A stretch of 43,547 nucleotides of DNA from CAWGCE01 sp964480915 (GCA_964480915.1 CAYZRS010000043.1:1-43547); one strand, 5' to 3'. Shown: positions 24,907 to 34,472, numbered from the stretch's first letter. Notes: a model not told the origin generated them from the letters alone. Numbers and translations are program-made.

Positions 24907-27900
24907 TTGGAGTCGACCGTGTTTGCCTTTCAGCGAAAGTCAGATCGTAAAAATCGCCAAGAATCGCGACGGAACGTGAAACGTGCGACGAAAGGGCGCA
25001 TGCTGATGGAGACGTTGGAGGATCGGAATCTCTTGGCGGCCGTTATCTATGATGATGCACTGCAGGCTCCGTTTCAGAATTGGTCTTGGGACACGTCGGT
25101 CGACGTTGCCAACACGACTCCCGTCCACTCTGGTTCCCATTCATTAGCGGCCAGCCACAACGGCGCGTGGGCCGGACTTTATCTTCGCAACTCGGACGGA
25201 GTCGCCGTCGCTGCAAACGAAGAAGTGCGATTTCAGGTTCACGGTGGCAGCGGCGGGCAGCAGATCAACGTCAACGTGCTCGACGGAAACGAAGTCACGA
25301 CGACGCTGGCCACCATCTCGCCAGACGCCAATCAGTGGACCGAGGTGGTGCTTGATTTCGCCCCGTTTGCCACCCCGTCGGTAATTAGAGGGCTCATTTT
25401 CCAAGATGCTTCCGGTGCTGCCCAGAACACGTTCTATGTCGACCAGATCGAAATTTTGGATGTTGTCCCAGAAGATATGAACGATCCCGAATTCGGCCCC
25501 ACGATTACGGTCGATCCGTCGGTGGTCGTTCGCGAAATCAGTGAGGGCGTTTACGGGCTGAATTTTGCCGACCCAGCTTTTGCTGACGAGATCGATCTGC
25601 CGCTTAATCGCTGGGGTGGCAACGCGACAACGAGGTACAATTTTGAACTCGACGCGACGAATTTGGCCAGTGACTTTTTCTATGAAAATTTTCCCGCCGA
25701 TACGCCTGACGTCTCTGCACTTCCGGCCGGTTCGACGGCCAACATGTTTGTGAATGAAAACGAGTCCAACGGTACCGAGACGATCATGACGATCGGAATG
25801 ACCGGTTGGACACCTAACAGCCGAGACATTCAAGGGTCGTTCCCCGTCGATGTTTACGGTCCACAACAAGAAGTCAACATGTACCGTCCCAATCATGGCA
25901 ACGGTATCGACCTCAATGGCAACTTCATTCAGAACGATCCGACAATCACCAGCAACCCGGTCGACGAGCAGTTCGCTGCGGATTGGGTGAACCACTTGGT
26001 TTCGCAGCACGGTACGGCGGCCAATGGTGGCGTTCAATACTACGCGCTCGACAACGAACCGATGCTCTGGAATTCGACACACCGTGATGTTCATCCGGCC
26101 CCCGCGTCGTACGACGAAGTACTCGACAAAGGGGTCGCCTACGCAAATGCGATCAAGACGGCCGATCCGACGGCCGAAACACTGGGTCCGGTCTCCTGGG
26201 GATGGACGTCGTATTTCTACTCGGCTTTGGACGCAGCCGGTGATGGCGCTTGGTGGGAAAATCCGCTCGACCGAAACGCTCATGGTGGCACGCCGTTCCT
26301 TGAATGGTATCTGCAAGAGATGGCTGCCGCCGAAACGACCTACGGACATCGGTTGCTCGATTATTTGGACATCCATTTCTACCCTCAGGACGAAGGTGTG
26401 GCGCTAACCAGCGCCGGTGACTTGGCGACTCAGCAAGATCGACTTCGCAGCACACGATCGCTGTTCGATCCGACCTATACCGATACCTCTTGGATTGATG
26501 ACGAGGTGCAATTGGTTCCGCGGATGCGAGATTGGATCGACAACAACTACCCTGGCACCAAACTGGCCATCACCGAATACAACTGGGGAGGAGTTGAGCA
26601 TATCAGTGGAGCGCTGGCTCAAGCCGATGTCTTGGGCATCATGGGGCGAGAAGGAGTCGATCTTGCCACCATGTGGGCTCCACCTGAACCCGACCAGCCG
26701 GCCGCGTACTCATTCCGCATGTTCCGCAACTATGACGGACAACAAGACGCGGGAAGCAAGTTCGGCGAAACCAGTTTGCAAGCACTGACGACGGATGTGG
26801 ACGACGTTTCGGTGTTCGCTTCAGAACGCGCATCTGATGGCGCGCTGACCATCATGCTGGTGAACAAATCGACGTCACCGCAGATCACCCCCGTGAATGT
26901 TGCTGGAGTCGGCTCGGCGGTTTCCGAAGTCTATACCTACGACGGTACGAACCCGAATCAGATCGTTCGCGCGTCTGATTTGGCGTTTGTTGCCGATCAG
27001 GCCGAAATCACGCTACCCGCTTACTCGATCACGATGCTGGAAATACCGGGCGAGCCTCACGGTCTGACAGGCGATTTCGATGGCGACGGTCTCGTGAATG
27101 TTGTCGACATCAATGCCCTCTGCGCAGAGATTCGTTCCGGTTCGAATTCGGTAGCGTTTGATCTTAATAGCGATGGGCAAGTCAATTCTAGCGACATGGA
27201 CGTCATGATCTTGGACGTCGTGGGTACATTGTATGGCGATGCGAATTTGGATTTCGTCGTCAATGGACAAGATTACGTGACTTGGAATACTCACAAGTTT
27301 ACGGCCAACGATTCTTGGGGAGCCGGAGACTTTAACTGTGATGGATTCGTCAACGGCCAAGATTTCATTATCTGGAATACGTACAAATTCCAATCAGCCG
27401 CCGATCAAATCACATTCGATATCGATCGTACTGAAGTTCCCGAGCTCTTCTACGACGAGGTAACGGTCAACGCCAATGTGTGCGAGTCAGGAGAGCACAC
27501 GGTCATCGTCGATGGTAGCGAAGTTCCCTACACGGACAACGGTGATGGAACGATCGCATTCAACACCGCTGGCACCGATCACACGATTACCGTTCGCGGC
27601 AACACTTCCTGTGCAGGTTTTGGCGATGTGGAAACGGCGCGTCTGAAAGACAACTTGGCCTGGGCCTATTCCCACGGATTTGACGACAATGTGGGATTGC
27701 ACGCGTCGATCGATGAGTTTTACGCTCGAGACATGGAAGCGACGCTGTTCCTGATTGGTGAAATCTTCGATGATTCGCGAGACGAAGGCTGGATCGTTGA
27801 CCTTCCGAAGGCGACTGAAGCGCGAGCCCATGGTTTTTCGATCGGCGGGCACGGTTGGAGTAGCGGTTGCGATGATGCCAATACGCCGGCGGTGACTCAA

Positions 27901-28311
27901 GTCATGGATCATCTTCAAGATCGGTTTGGCGATTATCAGGTGACCTCCTTTGCGGCGCCCTGTTTTGTATCTGACTACCATCCGGTCGTGCTGGGCATGC
28001 GAGACGCTGGCCACCGAATCCGATTCAACGAATCGGGTGACAACTTCTTTATGGACCCCGACAATTTTGATTTTGATGCGCCGGTTGGTCGCGATTGGCG
28101 GTACGAACTGGGTCTGAGTGCGATACAAGCAGAGATCGACACGGCCGCTTCGAGTGGGCTCTGGTACAACACGCTCGCGCATGGTGGCCACGCCGATGAC
28201 ACGGCCGAAATTCTGGACTACTTGCAGACGTTCGACGACGTGTGGATTGCTCCCAGTGATGAAATATATAGCTACTTGATCGTGCGAGAGAATGTCATCA
28301 TTAACCAATAG
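24907..28311 (+). CDS. Secreted GH44 glycoside hydrolase with dockerin and polysaccharide deacetylase domains
   Basis: 1134 residues. The N-terminus has a basic stretch and METLEDRNLLA, the planctomycete LExRxLLA secretion motif. Residues about 46-185 form a beta-sandwich carbohydrate-binding-like domain. The GH44 domain (about 205-700) contains RWGGNATTRYNFE, Glu384 in LDNEPMLW (acid/base) and Glu557 in ITEYNWGG (nucleophile); family members are endoglucanases or xyloglucanases. Residues 722-830 are four dockerin-like Ca loops (GDFDGDG, DLNSDGQ, GDANLDF, GDFNCDG). The last about 220 residues resemble a NodB/CE4 deacetylase: GFDD (925-928), HGFSIGGHG (His975 and His982) and AAPCF. The cluster suggests breakdown of beta-glucans or acetylated polysaccharides outside the cell. 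Confidence 0.88.
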   Translation: MESTVFAFQRKSDRKNRQESRRNVKRATKGRMLMETLEDRNLLAAVIYDDALQAPFQNWSWDTSVDVANTTPVHSGSHSLAASHNGAWAGLYLRNSDGVAVAANEEVRFQVHGGSGGQQINVNVLDGNEVTTTLATISPDANQWTEVVLDFAPFATPSVIRGLIFQDASGAAQNTFYVDQIEILDVVPEDMNDPEFGPTITVDPSVVVREISEGVYGLNFADPAFADEIDLPLNRWGGNATTRYNFELDATNLASDFFYENFPADTPDVSALPAGSTANMFVNENESNGTETIMTIGMTGWTPNSRDIQGSFPVDVYGPQQEVNMYRPNHGNGIDLNGNFIQNDPTITSNPVDEQFAADWVNHLVSQHGTAANGGVQYYALDNEPMLWNSTHRDVHPAPASYDEVLDKGVAYANAIKTADPTAETLGPVSWGWTSYFYSALDAAGDGAWWENPLDRNAHGGTPFLEWYLQEMAAAETTYGHRLLDYLDIHFYPQDEGVALTSAGDLATQQDRLRSTRSLFDPTYTDTSWIDDEVQLVPRMRDWIDNNYPGTKLAITEYNWGGVEHISGALAQADVLGIMGREGVDLATMWAPPEPDQPAAYSFRMFRNYDGQQDAGSKFGETSLQALTTDVDDVSVFASERASDGALTIMLVNKSTSPQITPVNVAGVGSAVSEVYTYDGTNPNQIVRASDLAFVADQAEITLPAYSITMLEIPGEPHGLTGDFDGDGLVNVVDINALCAEIRSGSNSVAFDLNSDGQVNSSDMDVMILDVVGTLYGDANLDFVVNGQDYVTWNTHKFTANDSWGAGDFNCDGFVNGQDFIIWNTYKFQSAADQITFDIDRTEVPELFYDEVTVNANVCESGEHTVIVDGSEVPYTDNGDGTIAFNTAGTDHTITVRGNTSCAGFGDVETARLKDNLAWAYSHGFDDNVGLHASIDEFYARDMEATLFLIGEIFDDSRDEGWIVDLPKATEARAHGFSIGGHGWSSGCDDANTPAVTQVMDHLQDRFGDYQVTSFAAPCFVSDYHPVVLGMRDAGHRIRFNESGDNFFMDPDNFDFDAPVGRDWRYELGLSAIQAEIDTAASSGLWYNTLAHGGHADDTAEILDYLQTFDDVWIAPSDEIYSYLIVRENVIINQ

Positions 28312-28431
28312 CCTGACGGTAACAGAACGCTGAAGATTCCATGCGTGACATCGACGCAGGTGCTGGTCTTCCAGGGAGACATGCAACGGAGCGCCGGCTC
28401 CAGGGAAACCGCGATGATCGGGAGCAGTCGA

Positions 28432-29469
28432 TTAGAGTTCTGGAGTTTGCTCGTCGCTCGGGTTGGGCGTCTCGCTGGGTGGTGAACCGCCAAATCGCGA
28501 GCGGATTCGGTTGAGAATACCGGGATTGTTGGGGTCCGGATTGTCGATTCGATTTCGAATCGCCTCTCGACCCGCGTCCAGTAGCGGTTGCCAATCTTGC
28601 CACCCTTCAACCTCTTCCTCCGCAAGTTCAAAAACCTGCCCTGCCGGCGCCAATTCGCCGGCTGGTTGCGGAGTGGCAAAGCCGATTCCGCCGGCTGCCA
28701 ATGACGACAGTGTGTCCATGTCGACATCGACACCACGCAGACCGATTTTCAAGTCCATGCCACCATTGTTCCAGAAGCGGCTGTTGCTACGGACCAGGTG
28801 GCGGTACTTTGCTTCGATGACCGCGTTCACTTCGATTTTCATGGCATCGGTCGAGAGCGCTGTGGACGTGACTTGGCCGACCTGCTGGCCGCGGTACGTG
28901 ATCGGGGCGCCCCGTTCGAGCCCGAATCGATTCTCGGCGATCAAAGTCAGCGGCAAGCCACCGTCACCCACATCGACCATGGCGGGCGGATCCTCGGTAC
29001 CGACGAATTCATGACATGCGATATCCGATTCAGGGCCTGGCAGCACCGCCACGTAGCGACCGCTGATGAGCGTATCGAGGCCTCGCACGGCACCCAAGCT
29101 GAGTTTTGGCCGCTCGATCCAAAACTGAGTCCCTTCACGTGCTAATTCGGTCGCCGCTTCAGAAAGGCGAAGCACAACGCTGATGCCGTGGAGCGACTCG
29201 TCGAGCTCAACCTCTTCGACTTCGCCGATGGCAATGCCTCGGTAACGGACTTGGTCTTCCGCCTTGAGTCCGTAGCCGTTTTGAAAGTGGACCACGATCT
29301 CTTCACCGGCCGGCGACAACGAACGAAACGTGAGGATCAGCGCGATCGCCAAGCAAATCGCCGCGACGATCCACAGCATCGCCGTCGATTGCGAAAACCA
29401 ATTCGCGGCCGAGCCGGTTGGTGATACTTTGGCTTCCGGGAAATTGGGTGCGTCTTCGTTGGCGCTCAT
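28432..29469 (-). CDS. MCE/MlaD-domain protein, PqiB-like
   Basis: 345 residues from ATG at 29469, overlapping the PqiA stop by ATGA. A membrane anchor lies near residue 35 (MLWIVAAICLAIALILTF). Two MCE domains follow: HFQNGYGLKAEDQVRYRGIAIGEVEEV and ENRFGLERGAPITYRGQQVGQVTS. The C-terminus is short and proline/glutamate rich. MCE proteins form hexameric rings or tubes that carry lipids between membranes. PqiB normally has three MCE domains, so this is a shorter form. The paired PqiA gene supports a role in envelope lipid transport. Confidence 0.88.
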   Translation of the reverse strand: MSANEDAPNFPEAKVSPTGSAANWFSQSTAMLWIVAAICLAIALILTFRSLSPAGEEIVVHFQNGYGLKAEDQVRYRGIAIGEVEEVELDESLHGISVVLRLSEAATELAREGTQFWIERPKLSLGAVRGLDTLISGRYVAVLPGPESDIACHEFVGTEDPPAMVDVGDGGLPLTLIAENRFGLERGAPITYRGQQVGQVTSTALSTDAMKIEVNAVIEAKYRHLVRSNSRFWNNGGMDLKIGLRGVDVDMDTLSSLAAGGIGFATPQPAGELAPAGQVFELAEEEVEGWQDWQPLLDAGREAIRNRIDNPDPNNPGILNRIRSRFGGSPPSETPNPSDEQTPEL

Positions 29470-30062
29470 GATTCGTCTTCCCAAATGGCGTGTGGATCAA
29501 ACATCCAAGAGGCCAGCATGCTCATCGTGACACACAGTACAAACGCGATGACGGCCGGTCCGATGTGAAAATTTACAAGTGTGCCCAGCTTTACCAGCAT
29601 CACCAAGAATGCCAACAGCAACACGTCCATCATGCTCCATTTGCCCGCCAGCTCCATCAGCCGATACGTCAGCGCTTTGTGCCGGCGATGCAGCATGCTG
29701 AGCCAACTGAGTTCCAGCAGCATCACAATTTTGGCGAGCGGAAAAACGATCGAAAACAACAGCACGACGATGCCCACAAACAGGCTGCCGTGGCGAATGA
29801 GGTCGATCGTCCCGGCCAATAGGCTGGACGTACTGCGTTGGCCCAATCGTTCAATCTGCAGGATGGGTAGCAGAATTGCCGGCCAATAGAGAATGAAGGC
29901 GCCCAGTGCGGCCGCGGCGGTTCGTTTCGAAGCGGCTGCATGGTCGCTACGGAATCGATCGATGGTCGTATTGCAACGTACGCAACTGGCCCGCTGCTTC
30001 GGTTCGAGCAACGGCAGACGGTGAACTTGTCCGCAGCAGTGACACGCTTTGTAGTGTTGCAT
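29466..30062 (-). CDS. PqiA-like integral membrane protein
   Basis: 198 residues. The N-terminus has a zinc-ribbon-like pair, CHCC (7-10) and CVRC (27-30), as in PqiA. Four membrane helices follow (about 50-70, 80-115, 140-165, 170-190). PqiA is the membrane partner of the MCE protein PqiB in lipid transport or membrane-stress defence. Half of a usual PqiA is present: one four-helix unit instead of two, so it is a short form. The start lies 22 bases from the 100-N gap, so its promoter region is missing. Confidence 0.85.
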   Translation of the reverse strand: MQHYKACHCCGQVHRLPLLEPKQRASCVRCNTTIDRFRSDHAAASKRTAAAALGAFILYWPAILLPILQIERLGQRSTSSLLAGTIDLIRHGSLFVGIVVLLFSIVFPLAKIVMLLELSWLSMLHRRHKALTYRLMELAGKWSMMDVLLLAFLVMLVKLGTLVNFHIGPAVIAFVLCVTMSMLASWMFDPHAIWEDES

Positions 30063-30084
30063 TGATTAATGTCGCCTTTCGCGG

Positions 30085-30184
30085 NNNNNNNNNNNNNNNN
30101 NNNNNNNNNNNNNNNNNNNNNNNNNNNNNNNNNNNNNNNNNNNNNNNNNNNNNNNNNNNNNNNNNNNNNNNNNNNNNNNNNNNN
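30085..30184. other. Assembly gap of 100 N
   Basis: Exactly 100 ambiguous bases, the usual placeholder for a scaffold gap of unknown length. It separates the pqiA-like gene start from the oxidoreductase stop. Adjacency of the two sides, and any gene in between, cannot be assumed. Confidence 0.98.
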
Positions 30185-30195
30185 TTTAGGGCTGT

Positions 30196-31818
30196 CTAAT
30201 ATTCTGATAAAATCTCATCCGCCGCGTTCTTCCCGCAAGCACCCATCACGCCACCGCCCGGATGGCTGGCCGCTCCGCATAGGAAAAGGCCTTTGATCGG
30301 GCAACGGTGGTCGGCCCACCCTGGGATGGGACGCATCGCGAACAACTGGTTGAAGTTCATCGCCCCCTGCATGATGTTGCCACCGGTGATCCCGAACGTG
30401 CGTTCGAGATCGAGCGGGCTGAGGATTTGTCGGTGCTCAATCGCATTGGGAACGTTCGGCGCGTACCGTGCAAGTACATCGATACAGCGATCGGCGAATC
30501 CTTCTTTGATGTCGTCCCAATTGCCCTCGGCCAGTTTGTAAGGTGCGTACTGAACGAAGATCGAGATGATATGTTTGCCATCGGGTGCGATCGTGTTGTC
30601 GACGCTCGTTGGCATGGTCAATTCGAGAATCGGTTCTTCGCTCGGTTTGCCATACTTGGCGTCGTCGTAGGCCCGTTCCAGATAGTTGAGCGTCGGCGAA
30701 ATATGCATCGTGCCGTGATGGTGGGCGGCGACGCCGGTGGAAGGGCTGGCGGTAAAATTGGGCGGTTCCGAGAGCGCCATGTTGATCTTGGCCGAGGCGG
30801 AAGCGTAATCGATCCGTCCGATCGCTTCCCGAAAATTGTCAGGCAGGTCGCCCGGGTAGAGAAATTTCTCGAACGTCAAGTGAGCATCGACCGACGAGGC
30901 CACAACGGGCGCTTCGATCGTTGTGCCATCGGAGAGCGTGACTCCTTTCGCCTTTCCGTCCGCCACTTCGATCCGTTTGACTTCCGCTTCGCGGCGAATG
31001 TCGACTCGTAGATCTTTACAGGCTTTTTCCAACGAGTCGGCCAGTCCGCCCATGCCGCCACGAACGAAGCCCCACACGCCGCGTGATCCGCCCGCCTCGC
31101 CCATCACGTGATGTAGCAAAACGTAGGCCGTTCCTGGCGAGGAGATCGAGGCGAAGGCGCCGATGATGGCGTCGGTCGCCAAGGTGGCGCGCAGCACTTC
31201 CGATTCGAACCAGCGTTCGAGGATGGGTCGGGCGGCACCGGTGAGTAGTTCCAGCGCTTCGGGCATCGACTCTTCGAGTCCCGCCAAAGCTTGATAGAGC
31301 TTGAATGCTTTGGCCGCATCGCGAATTCTTTTCTTCGGACCGATTTTGCGCCACGATTTGGGCAGCGGTAACGGATCGGGGGCCGACTCCATCAACGTCG
31401 GCTCTAAGACGCCGGCCACTTTTTCCAACAGTTCGTTGTACTTCGGATAGGCGTGAGCGTCCTTCTGGCTGAACTTGGAGATTTCGCGTTGGCACATCGC
31501 CGCGTCAGGACCCAGTGTCAGCGAACGTCCATCGAGCAGTGGTGTGAATGATGAGGGGTTGCGCGGCAAGATTTCAAGGCCGTAGCCTTTCAACTTCAAG
31601 TCGCGAATGATTGAAGGTAGAAACAGGCTAATGACGTAGGCGGCGGTCGAGACTTTGTAACCGGGCCACAGCTCTTCCGTCGTGGCACACCCGCCCAGTA
31701 CATGGCGTCGTTCCAGGACGCAGACCGACTTGCCCGATTTGGCCAAGTAGGCGGCAGTTACCAATCCATTGTGGCCGCCACCGATGACGATCGCGTCGTA
31801 GCGCTGCTTCTGTTCCAT
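30196..31818 (-). CDS. FAD-dependent phytoene-dehydrogenase-like oxidoreductase (PYROXD2-like)
   Basis: 540 residues from ATG at 31818, preceded by AGGAAA; an in-frame start 78 bases upstream is less likely. The Rossmann dinucleotide motif is at the N-terminus: AIVIGGGHNGLVTAAYLAKSG followed by VCVLERRHVLGG. The rest matches the CrtI/PYROXD2 branch: GGMGGLADSLEKAC, IEAPVVASSVDAHLTF and a C-terminal LFLCGAASHPGGGVMGACG. The enzyme probably oxidises or desaturates a hydrophobic substrate with FAD. Crt-like genes are not nearby, so carotenoid synthesis is not implied. The stop codon is 11 bases from the N gap. Confidence 0.88.
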   Translation of the reverse strand: MEQKQRYDAIVIGGGHNGLVTAAYLAKSGKSVCVLERRHVLGGCATTEELWPGYKVSTAAYVISLFLPSIIRDLKLKGYGLEILPRNPSSFTPLLDGRSLTLGPDAAMCQREISKFSQKDAHAYPKYNELLEKVAGVLEPTLMESAPDPLPLPKSWRKIGPKKRIRDAAKAFKLYQALAGLEESMPEALELLTGAARPILERWFESEVLRATLATDAIIGAFASISSPGTAYVLLHHVMGEAGGSRGVWGFVRGGMGGLADSLEKACKDLRVDIRREAEVKRIEVADGKAKGVTLSDGTTIEAPVVASSVDAHLTFEKFLYPGDLPDNFREAIGRIDYASASAKINMALSEPPNFTASPSTGVAAHHHGTMHISPTLNYLERAYDDAKYGKPSEEPILELTMPTSVDNTIAPDGKHIISIFVQYAPYKLAEGNWDDIKEGFADRCIDVLARYAPNVPNAIEHRQILSPLDLERTFGITGGNIMQGAMNFNQLFAMRPIPGWADHRCPIKGLFLCGAASHPGGGVMGACGKNAADEILSEY

Positions 31819-31943
31819 TCGTAGTTTCCTTACTTCGACTCTCGCGCAGTTTTTAGTTGAACTGATAACTCTGATGGAACCGTCGTGTGGTGTCAATCGG
31901 AAGCCGAGTATCGCCCCGCGCCGGCGGCGATTAGGCTGTACGA

Positions 31944-32870
31944 ATGAGCAACCAAGACACGGACGATTCCCGCCGCGGCCGCCTATTCATCTTGATCGCG
32001 ACCGTCCTCTGGAGCGCCAGTGGGTTTTTCGCGAAGGCGCCACTGATCGACACGTTGCCTACGGAAAATCGAGGCTTGCAGCTGGCATTCTGGCGAGCTC
32101 TGTTCGCCGGGTTGGCCCTGCTACCATTCGTGCGGCGCCCTTCGTTTACTTGGCGCCTGTTTCCCGCCATCGCCTGGTTTGCCGCCATGAACACGACCTT
32201 CTTGCTGGCGATGACAACGACGACCGAAGCGAATGCGATCTGGCTGCAATATATGGCGCCGCTGTGGGTGTTTCTGGTGAGCGTGACAATGTGGGGCGAG
32301 CCGTCGACTCGAGGCGATCGGTCGATGCTGCTGTTTGGGACCTTGGGTGTCGCGACAATCTTGTTCTTCGAGCTATCGCAAGCGAGCCAAACCGGCACGC
32401 AGCCGATCGGTCTGTTTTGGGGATTGACGGCAGGAGTGTGCTTTGCCGGCGTGATTCTCAGCATCCGATCGCTGAGAGACCTCGAGAGTTTTTGGATCGT
32501 CGCCGTTTGCCATTTGGGCGCCGCGTTGCTGCTGGCTCCATGGGTGCTCATTGGCGCCGAACACGATCCGGGAATCACACTTGGTCCCCTCTCGTTGCCG
32601 CCCGCAAAGACGCTTGGGTGGCTGGCGATGTTCGGAGTCTTGCAGATGGGATTGCCGTACGTCCTGTTCACGATCGGTGTCCGCTCGGTGACGGGACACG
32701 AAGCATCGTTCATCGCATTACTGGAACCGATTCTGGTGCCCGCGTGGGTGTGGCTTGTGTGGCGTCATACCGCAAACTACGAATCGCCCGCGTGGTGGAC
32801 GTTGCTTGGTGGAGCATTGATTCTGTTGGGACTCATCACGAAATACAGGCAAGGCGAACCGGCGCCGTGA
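31944..32870 (+). CDS. DMT-superfamily transporter with two EamA domains
   Basis: 308 residues with about ten hydrophobic helices and two EamA repeats (helices about 1-5 and 6-10). The first unit begins LFILIATVLWSASGFFAKAP; the second starts near residue 155 (IGLFWGLTAGVCFAGVILS). It is a likely exporter or importer of small metabolites; the substrate cannot be predicted. The gene is divergent from the oxidoreductase, with 125 bases between starts, and convergent with the site-2 protease gene. Confidence 0.88.
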   Translation: MSNQDTDDSRRGRLFILIATVLWSASGFFAKAPLIDTLPTENRGLQLAFWRALFAGLALLPFVRRPSFTWRLFPAIAWFAAMNTTFLLAMTTTTEANAIWLQYMAPLWVFLVSVTMWGEPSTRGDRSMLLFGTLGVATILFFELSQASQTGTQPIGLFWGLTAGVCFAGVILSIRSLRDLESFWIVAVCHLGAALLLAPWVLIGAEHDPGITLGPLSLPPAKTLGWLAMFGVLQMGLPYVLFTIGVRSVTGHEASFIALLEPILVPAWVWLVWRHTANYESPAWWTLLGGALILLGLITKYRQGEPAP

Positions 32871-32909
32871 TGTGATGGCGAGGAAGCGCCGAGAATCGCC
32901 TGTCGCCTG

Positions 32910-33872
32910 TTAGAAATCTTGGATCAGTCCGCGAGCTGGAAAGCAAAGCACCGGAATTGCCAGGGAAGCGTACCCCAGCACGGTACGAAACAAGCCCAGC
33001 GGGACACGATCATTTGCCGTCGGTGGATGATCAACGCCCATGATGGTCACCAAGATAATCATCAACACCCAGATGATCGCATTGGAAAGCACGACGTAAG
33101 CGATGGCGAACATCAGGAAACCGCGGGCCACCCAATGCCCCTTCTTCAACAGCAAGCAGTAGATCACATGGCCACCGTCTAACTGGCTCAAAGGCAACAT
33201 GTTCAGTCCGGTGATCAACAATCCTACCCAAGCCGCCATGAGCATCGGGTTGAGTTGACTGACCCAGATCTCGGTGATCGCGGGTGACTGCGGATGGAGA
33301 TACGACATCAGCATCCTCACGATCAGCGGGCAGTCGAACGAGAGTTGGCCGAACTTGGGCGCGAGCGGATCGAATTGTTTCAGCCCCATGATCAAAATGG
33401 GAATCGCGACGACGAGGCCGGCGATCGGACCGGCAATACCGATATCAAATATTTGTCGCCGGTTGGCACGGTAGCCTGCCATGCCGATCACTGCGCCCAT
33501 CGTTCCGATGGGCGAAAACGGAAACGGAATAAAAAAAGGCAGGCTCGCCGGAATGCGATAAAGCAACGTGGCAATGAAGTGACCCATTTCGTGCGCGAAA
33601 AGGATGGCCAGCACGGCCACCATGTAGGCGACACCTTGTTCCCAATGGGTCAGGATTGCGAACCGCAGGCTATCGCCGATTCTCATGTTCGGCAATTGAA
33701 TAGGAAACTGAGTCCAGTTGAGCGCTCCGGCGTAGAACGTTGACAGGCAAGTCACGACAAAGAGCACGATTGGCAGCAGGACGCGGCGCTGACGTGGTCT
33801 CTTCAGATGTGCGGCCGTCAGTGGTTCGTGGGCAGCCGCCGGTTTGACTGGTTCTTGAGTTGCTTCGCTCAT
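32910..33872 (-). CDS. Site-2 protease-like M50 membrane metallopeptidase
   Basis: 320 residues with about six membrane helices. The zinc site is HEMGH (His94, Glu95, His98), and the second motif is LNMLPLSQLDGGH with Asp232 as the third ligand. This places it among site-2 proteases, which cleave membrane-embedded substrates such as anti-sigma factors or signal peptides. The first about 40 residues are a cytoplasmic proline-rich segment. No PDZ domain is seen between the motifs. No partner is visible beside it. The ribosomal genes upstream are separated by a strong terminator. Confidence 0.92.
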   Translation of the reverse strand: MSEATQEPVKPAAAHEPLTAAHLKRPRQRRVLLPIVLFVVTCLSTFYAGALNWTQFPIQLPNMRIGDSLRFAILTHWEQGVAYMVAVLAILFAHEMGHFIATLLYRIPASLPFFIPFPFSPIGTMGAVIGMAGYRANRRQIFDIGIAGPIAGLVVAIPILIMGLKQFDPLAPKFGQLSFDCPLIVRMLMSYLHPQSPAITEIWVSQLNPMLMAAWVGLLITGLNMLPLSQLDGGHVIYCLLLKKGHWVARGFLMFAIAYVVLSNAIIWVLMIILVTIMGVDHPPTANDRVPLGLFRTVLGYASLAIPVLCFPARGLIQDF

Positions 33873-33974
33873 GCGGCGAACATACCACAGTTGGATTTAA
33901 TGATGCAGTCGAGTTGTCATGGAGTCGCGATCGGCGCGTGCGAAATCGTGGCCCAGCGGTCGGCAAGCGCATAA

Positions 33975-34003
33975 AAAACGGCCAAGCACTGCTTGGCCGT
34001 TTT
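33975..34003 (-). terminator. Intrinsic terminator of the rplM-rpsI operon
   Basis: A perfect inverted repeat with 14-base arms, AAAACGGCCAAGCA and TGCTTGGCCGTTTT, separated by one base, so the real loop is about five bases. On the minus strand the stem is followed by a T-rich tract. It lies 22 bases past the rpsI stop and can work in both directions. Confidence 0.85.
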
Positions 34004-34024
34004 GAATTCGGTGGGTCTCGAAGA

Positions 34025-34444
34025 CTAACGTTTCGAGAACTGAGTACCTCGACGGGCACCGCGGAGACCTGGCTTCTTACGTTCTGACATACGAGCGTCT
34101 CGCGTCAGGAAGCTGCCGTCACGCATGCTTTCGAACGTTGCTTCGTCGAAGGCAACCAAGGCACGAGCGATGCCCATGCGAATGGCGCCCGACTGTCCCG
34201 TCGTTCCACCGCCGTGGACTCGGACCAGGACGTCGACTTCTGCAGCCCGGCCTGAAGCGGCGAGCGGCTGATGAATCGTGACTTGGTCTTTCACGTTCGG
34301 AAAGTACTCGTTGATGTCTTTCTTGTTCACGATAATCTTGCCGCTGCCGGCGCGAATGCGAACACGAGCTACCGACGACTTGCGCCGTCCGGTACCCAAA
34401 GCATCACCGTTGATTTTGTCTTTTTTACTGCCTGCGACCATCAT
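34025..34444 (-). CDS. rpsI: 30S ribosomal protein S9
   Basis: 139 residues. Matches S9: GTGRRKSSVARVRI near residue 17, the loop GSGKIIVNKKDINEYFP, VHGGGTTGQSGAIRMGIARAL, and the basic tail ending in GARRGTQFSKR. The C-terminal tail reaches the ribosomal P site. It follows rplM by 28 bases in the conserved rplM-rpsI operon. Two tandem ATG codons are possible starts (34444 and 34441). Confidence 0.97.
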   Translation of the reverse strand: MMVAGSKKDKINGDALGTGRRKSSVARVRIRAGSGKIIVNKKDINEYFPNVKDQVTIHQPLAASGRAAEVDVLVRVHGGGTTGQSGAIRMGIARALVAFDEATFESMRDGSFLTRDARMSERKKPGLRGARRGTQFSKR

Positions 34445-34472
34445 TGTTGATTACTCGACTGGATTCGTAGTT

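Noticed and set aside
25144..26376. 410-codon open frame on the minus strand
   Set aside because: It is antisense to the GH44 domain, whose catalytic motifs are intact; no recognisable domain.
31931..32713. 260-codon open frame on the minus strand
   Set aside because: It is antisense to the EamA transporter, which has clear membrane helices.
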